Source: Candidatus Omnitrophota bacterium
GTDB lineage: Bacteria; Omnitrophota; Gorgyraeia; Tantalellales; Tantalellaceae
Direction: 5' to 3'
Assembly: GCA_015231405.1 (NCBI GenBank)
Contig: JADGBR010000021.1
Coordinates: forward strand, 1-59,756
Length of the DNA: 59,756 nucleotides
This document shows, piece after piece, positions 56,268 to 59,756 of this stretch. A program made the position numbers and the translations under genes. How positions within the stretch are numbered: position 1 is the stretch's first letter; every line of letters starts with the position of its first letter. The notes under the pieces were generated by a model. That model was not told where the DNA came from. It saw nothing but the letters and a program-made list of their open reading frames with translations, and ran no database searches.

Positions 56268-56304
56268 AATCCGATTGTGTTCCGTATCCTTTTCGGATTA
56301 TAAC
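56268..56304 (+). promoter_or_regulatory. Possible promoter with flanking inverted repeat for the 56337 gene
   Basis: TTGTGT (56275-56280), an 18-nt spacer and TATAAC (56299-56304) lie 32 nt before the start. AATCCGA (56268-56274) and TCGGATT (56293-56299) are inverted repeats bracketing the -35 and spacer, a possible operator. GGGGAT precedes ATG 56337 as a moderate ribosome site. Confidence 0.4.
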
Positions 56305-56336
56305 ACAGCTTGACTGTTAATTTTACGGGGATCATT

Positions 56337-59300
56337 ATGCCCACTTATTTTAAAAGATTAGTATCTTTCATTACTCTTGTCGCCTTTATTGTTACCGGCG
56401 CCTGGCCTGGGGATCTTTATATTGGGAAGGCCCATGCTGAAAGGCCTGGGTTGAACAACTTCAATTACCGCGAACTCGCAGAAAAAACCGGCATTATCAG
56501 GGAGACTTTAACCGTCAAGGGGTTCGATATGCCCTCGACTTACTGTGAAATAAAGGATACTTTCGAAACGGCTTCAGAGGCAAAAGATGTGTCGCCGACA
56601 GAGGATATAGCCATAATTCACATCCAGGACGCACATTGCGACTATGCGGCCCAGCTCAGAATAAGTTCAATGCTCGAGTATCTGAACAAAAAATACGGCG
56701 TGGACAGGGTGTATATGGAAGGGGGAGCGGGGGAGTATGACCTCTCGGTATTCGATACCACGGATAACGGCAAAATAAAACAGGCGGTCGCGGAGAATTT
56801 CATGAAGAACGGCGAGCTTTCGGGAGCGGAATACTACGCCGTCACTAACCCCGGGAAAGTCACCCTTATGGGTATCGAATATCCTGACCTGTACATAAAG
56901 AACCTTGACGCCTACAGGGACATACTCCCCTATAGGAGCGGCGCGAGGAAGGCGCTTGAGGATTTATATGCCGGGCTTGACAGTATCAAAGAAGCATCGT
57001 TGAACGGGAAGCTTCTCGGGCTATATGAGAAATACAAGTCGTACCAGTCGGGTAATATAGGGCTGGAAGAGTATTTCAGGTATCTTGATGAGCGGAAGGG
57101 TCCTCCTTCGCCCTTAGACGAGGGAACTCAGGTGGGGCTTCGGAGAGACTGGTTTCCCAATATGACAAAACTGCGCGAGGTTGTATCATTGGAGAACCAG
57201 ATAGATTTCAAGAAAGCCGAAGTCGAAAGGGACATGATAATAAAGGAGCTTGAGAAGAAACTGTCTTTAAAGGAAATAGAGGAATTGTTAGTCAAATTCG
57301 CCGACTTTAAAACCGGCAACATAGACGATAGGGATTTTTACTCGTATTTGCTGGGGAAGGCGGATTGTATATGCCTGGACCTGGGGGTTTACCCGAATAT
57401 CGGTAAATATTCGGGGTATATCGCTAAATACCGTTCGATAAATAACCCGGCATTATTTGACGAGATAGAGAACGCGGCGCGGGAGGTGTGGGATAGGTGT
57501 TCGGAGAACCCGCTCGAGAAAGAATATTTCAGATGGTTCAAGCGGCTGGGAGTTATAGACAGTGCCGTTAACGCCAAGCTCACTAAAAAAGACCATGACA
57601 GTATCATGTCCGGGAAAAAGGAGATGGACCTCGCGGGTCTAGCAGGGTTCATAGCGCTCCATGGCGGAAAGGTAATGGAGACAGGTGATATTGACAACCT
57701 GAAGGGATATCTGGACGGGATGGAAAAGTTCTACGCCTCGTCGTTCGAGCGCGATAGATCTTTCTTATACAACCTCAAGGCCGATATCGATGGAATGAAC
57801 GAAGAGAAGAGGCGTGATACGAAGGCTGTTGTCCTCATAACCGGAGGGTTCCATACGGATAATCTTGCGAGCCTCATGAGGGAGAAGGGTATCGCATACA
57901 TAAGTCTCATGCCAAAGTTCACGAGCGACCCCGATATCCCGAACCCGTATTACGAGATATTGGACGGAGGTTTTTCGGACGAGTTCATGAAATTCGTGAA
58001 AGCGCTGGGAATAGGCGCGTCGCTTATAGCAATAGCCGACTTCGGCTCGAGTCTCGCTCGGGCGGCAAGGGGAGACACGGCGGACATGCTCGAAATAAAA
58101 GCGTGGCTGGAAATAAAATGCCGTGAGCTTGGCGGGATAAAAGTGGATGCGGGCGGGAAGACATGGTTCTTTAATATGGGCTCGGGCGGGAATGTCGAGC
58201 TTGTTGATCCGGCGGGACGGGATGTCTCGGGCTTTGCCGAGTGCGATGCCACGGAAATGGCCGAGGGGATACTTGCTAAAGCTGAAACAGACAAAGACGC
58301 TCGAGCCATGGGGCACGGGCGGGGAGACATCGCGCATTCGGCGGCGGCGAACTGGGATGTGCTGTTCGACAGGCAGTCTTTGCGGTGGACAAAGTTCATA
58401 TCAAGGACCATTTTCTTAGGTTCAACCGTTTTTCATGAGATAGGGCATATCGCGTCGTATTTGTTCTTGACCGGTGACGGTATTACCGAAAAGGGGAAAA
58501 AACTTAAATTCGATCCGTCAAAGATCAAAAACATGTTCAGGGACCTGGGGTATGCGGATAGTGACGGGATGACGCGGATCCCCGGCATGGTGAGTTTTTT
58601 CGCCGATGTCCTGTACCGAGGTAATGTCCGGGGGATCACAGGCGATGCCCGTCTGGACGGAGGTGTGGCAGGGAACCGGATGGGGGCATTCTTTTCTTTG
58701 ACCGCGCTTCTCCTTATAGCCGTAAAGGCTTTCACGGGGCAGGATGTCGGCGTGTTTTTGCCCGCGATGTTCTGTTATGTTTTTGCGGCAAATCTGGCGT
58801 CGCTCGTCATGGAATATATAGCGTATGAGCGCGGGACCGGCGACCGTTCGTATTACGGGGGATTCACCGCGGTCAAGGAGCTTGGTGACGGCGTCTGTAA
58901 GGAGATAAGTAAAAGCGCAATATTAGGAGATGTCGGCTGGGGGCATAAGTCCGAGAGCATAAAAAAGCTGGCCGAGTATTTCCATGAGTACGGGTATTCC
59001 ACTAAAAAAATGGTGGGGGTCATTAAAAAAATGTTCGAAGAACTCAAAAATGACGCGGCGCTCCAAAGGCTCGAGGTCATATATACGAACCTGATCCCAA
59101 CCATAAAAATATTGGATGAAACCAGCACCGACAGGAAAGAAGTGATGGACCTCATCATATGGGGGGCGCTTACCGCGCCCGAAAGAGTCCCGGATATGCG
59201 GTCGTTCTTCGATATTATAGAACATCTCATAAGTTCAGGTGTGCCGTCCCCCGAAATAGAACGGTATTTCAAGGTGGATCTGTCAGGAACGGTGGACCCC

Positions 59301-59756
59301 GGAGAGAATACGAACAGGCTATGGGGTATATTAAGCGGTTTCGAGCATAACGATCTTGACATGAGATGGAAAGAGAGAACGAGATATCTCTTCATGGAAC
59401 TTCCAAAAGTTCTTGGCATACCCAGGACAAAAGCTATCGAAAGAATAGCGTATACCGACAAGGGATTGCTAATGACCGAGGCGTCGTTAAGGGCCGTTAT
59501 CGTTCTCGGCGGGCTGGCGGATATAGAGAAGTACCGTGACAAAGTCTCGTCCGAAATGCCATATTCTAATTTCAAAGAGAATGAGATCAATAAAGCTACC
59601 CGGAAAGTCACGTTGGACGAGAGATACTCCGTAAGGGACGCCTATAACGAACTCTGGCAATGGGTGCCGAGCTTGATAGATCAAGATAAGGATAAAAGGC
59701 TGATCGAAGCTATCTTCGGGGTATATGACGCCGAAGGCGATCTTCTGGGCCTCGAT
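56337..59756 (+). CDS. N-terminal part of a second midasin-like giant, 3' partial
   Basis: The frame is open from ATG 56337 to the last base: 1,140 codons and no stop. The N-terminus (MPTYFKRLVSFITLVAF, then KAHA-ERPGLNNFNY) is a signal peptide closely matching the protein at 36045. The TraB/ChaN-like module runs from H95 (HIQDAH) to H506 (TGGFH) and is nearly collinear with the paralogue except for a 10-residue net gain at 57087-57152. HEIGH lies at 700-704, followed by hydrophobic segments, again as in the paralogue; after that the two diverge faster. By analogy the rest of the gene should encode AAA modules and a VWA domain to the right of the window. Function unknown. Confidence 0.93.
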   Translation, partial: MPTYFKRLVSFITLVAFIVTGAWPGDLYIGKAHAERPGLNNFNYRELAEKTGIIRETLTVKGFDMPSTYCEIKDTFETASEAKDVSPTEDIAIIHIQDAHCDYAAQLRISSMLEYLNKKYGVDRVYMEGGAGEYDLSVFDTTDNGKIKQAVAENFMKNGELSGAEYYAVTNPGKVTLMGIEYPDLYIKNLDAYRDILPYRSGARKALEDLYAGLDSIKEASLNGKLLGLYEKYKSYQSGNIGLEEYFRYLDERKGPPSPLDEGTQVGLRRDWFPNMTKLREVVSLENQIDFKKAEVERDMIIKELEKKLSLKEIEELLVKFADFKTGNIDDRDFYSYLLGKADCICLDLGVYPNIGKYSGYIAKYRSINNPALFDEIENAAREVWDRCSENPLEKEYFRWFKRLGVIDSAVNAKLTKKDHDSIMSGKKEMDLAGLAGFIALHGGKVMETGDIDNLKGYLDGMEKFYASSFERDRSFLYNLKADIDGMNEEKRRDTKAVVLITGGFHTDNLASLMREKGIAYISLMPKFTSDPDIPNPYYEILDGGFSDEFMKFVKALGIGASLIAIADFGSSLARAARGDTADMLEIKAWLEIKCRELGGIKVDAGGKTWFFNMGSGGNVELVDPAGRDVSGFAECDATEMAEGILAKAETDKDARAMGHGRGDIAHSAAANWDVLFDRQSLRWTKFISRTIFLGSTVFHEIGHIASYLFLTGDGITEKGKKLKFDPSKIKNMFRDLGYADSDGMTRIPGMVSFFADVLYRGNVRGITGDARLDGGVAGNRMGAFFSLTALLLIAVKAFTGQDVGVFLPAMFCYVFAANLASLVMEYIAYERGTGDRSYYGGFTAVKELGDGVCKEISKSAILGDVGWGHKSESIKKLAEYFHEYGYSTKKMVGVIKKMFEELKNDAALQRLEVIYTNLIPTIKILDETSTDRKEVMDLIIWGALTAPERVPDMRSFFDIIEHLISSGVPSPEIERYFKVDLSGTVDPGENTNRLWGILSGFEHNDLDMRWKERTRYLFMELPKVLGIPRTKAIERIAYTDKGLLMTEASLRAVIVLGGLADIEKYRDKVSSEMPYSNFKENEINKATRKVTLDERYSVRDAYNELWQWVPSLIDQDKDKRLIEAIFGVYDAEGDLLGLD
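57087..57152 (+). other. In-frame insertion relative to the paralogue
   Basis: Between the conserved EYFRYL and FPNM segments this gene has 22 codons where the gene at 36045 has 12. The extra DNA contains CCTCCTTCGCCCTTAGACGAGGG, which resembles the CCTCC...GGAGG dispersed repeats elsewhere in the window. Confidence 0.55.

Overview
The window is gene-dense and reads almost entirely on the + strand. Five very long ORFs occupy most of it. It contains no rRNA, tRNA or universal marker gene, so the organism cannot be named from the sequence alone. The exported multi-domain giants, a recurrent N-terminal module with H-I-Q-D-A-H and T-G-G-F-H motifs, and signal peptides on unexpected enzymes resemble what is known from Candidatus Omnitrophota (OP3). 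That assignment is an inference.

Layout. (1) 1-8004 is the 3' part of a giant gene whose start lies left of the window: a degenerate AAA module, an intact AAA+ module, an HExxH site, a long coiled coil, a Gly-rich linker and a VWA domain. (2) 8275-19467 encodes a 3,730-residue secreted-type protein with a TraB/ChaN-like module, an M48 metallopeptidase domain and a UbiB/ABC1-type atypical kinase domain. (3) 19468-21753 holds a structured non-coding element, a DUF4126 membrane protein, a PPK2 polyphosphate kinase and a lone receiver protein. (4) 21947-30310 holds two large proteins of a lineage-specific style: one has a duplicated HExKH module, the other is a B12-binding/radical SAM protein with a signal-like N-terminus. 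(5) 30476-33874 has a promoter with an operator-like palindrome, a disrupted mini-ORF, a six-repeat PKD surface protein and a DUF1573-like protein. (6) 34048-35765 is an overlapping glycosyltransferase and radical SAM/SPASM pair. (7) 36045-55346 is a single 6,433-residue ORF. (8) 55449-56113 is an HI0073/HI0074-like (MntA/HepT) pair. (9) 56337-59756 is the first 1,140 codons of another giant, close in sequence to the N-terminus of the 6,433-residue protein, and runs off the right edge.

The central observation is the 6,433-residue protein. It carries six tandem AAA modules that alternate degenerate and intact, then a zincin-like site, an acidic linker and a C-terminal MIDAS-type VWA domain. 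This is the overall plan of eukaryotic midasin (Rea1/MDN1). Unlike midasin, it also has a signal peptide, an N-terminal TraB/ChaN-like module and two HExxH sites near hydrophobic segments that bracket the ATPase core. The gene at 1-8004 matches its C-terminal half and the gene at 56337-59756 matches its N-terminal part, so the window shows parts of a family of such proteins.

Regulation and repeats. Several sigma70-like promoters with 17-nt spacers are readable. Three of them place the -10 box exactly 6 nt before the ATG, which predicts leaderless mRNAs. Short dispersed palindromic repeats occur between genes and, in frame, inside the large genes. A 53-bp exact inverted copy of part of the B12/radical SAM gene sits 3 kb downstream and appears to have truncated a small membrane-protein ORF.
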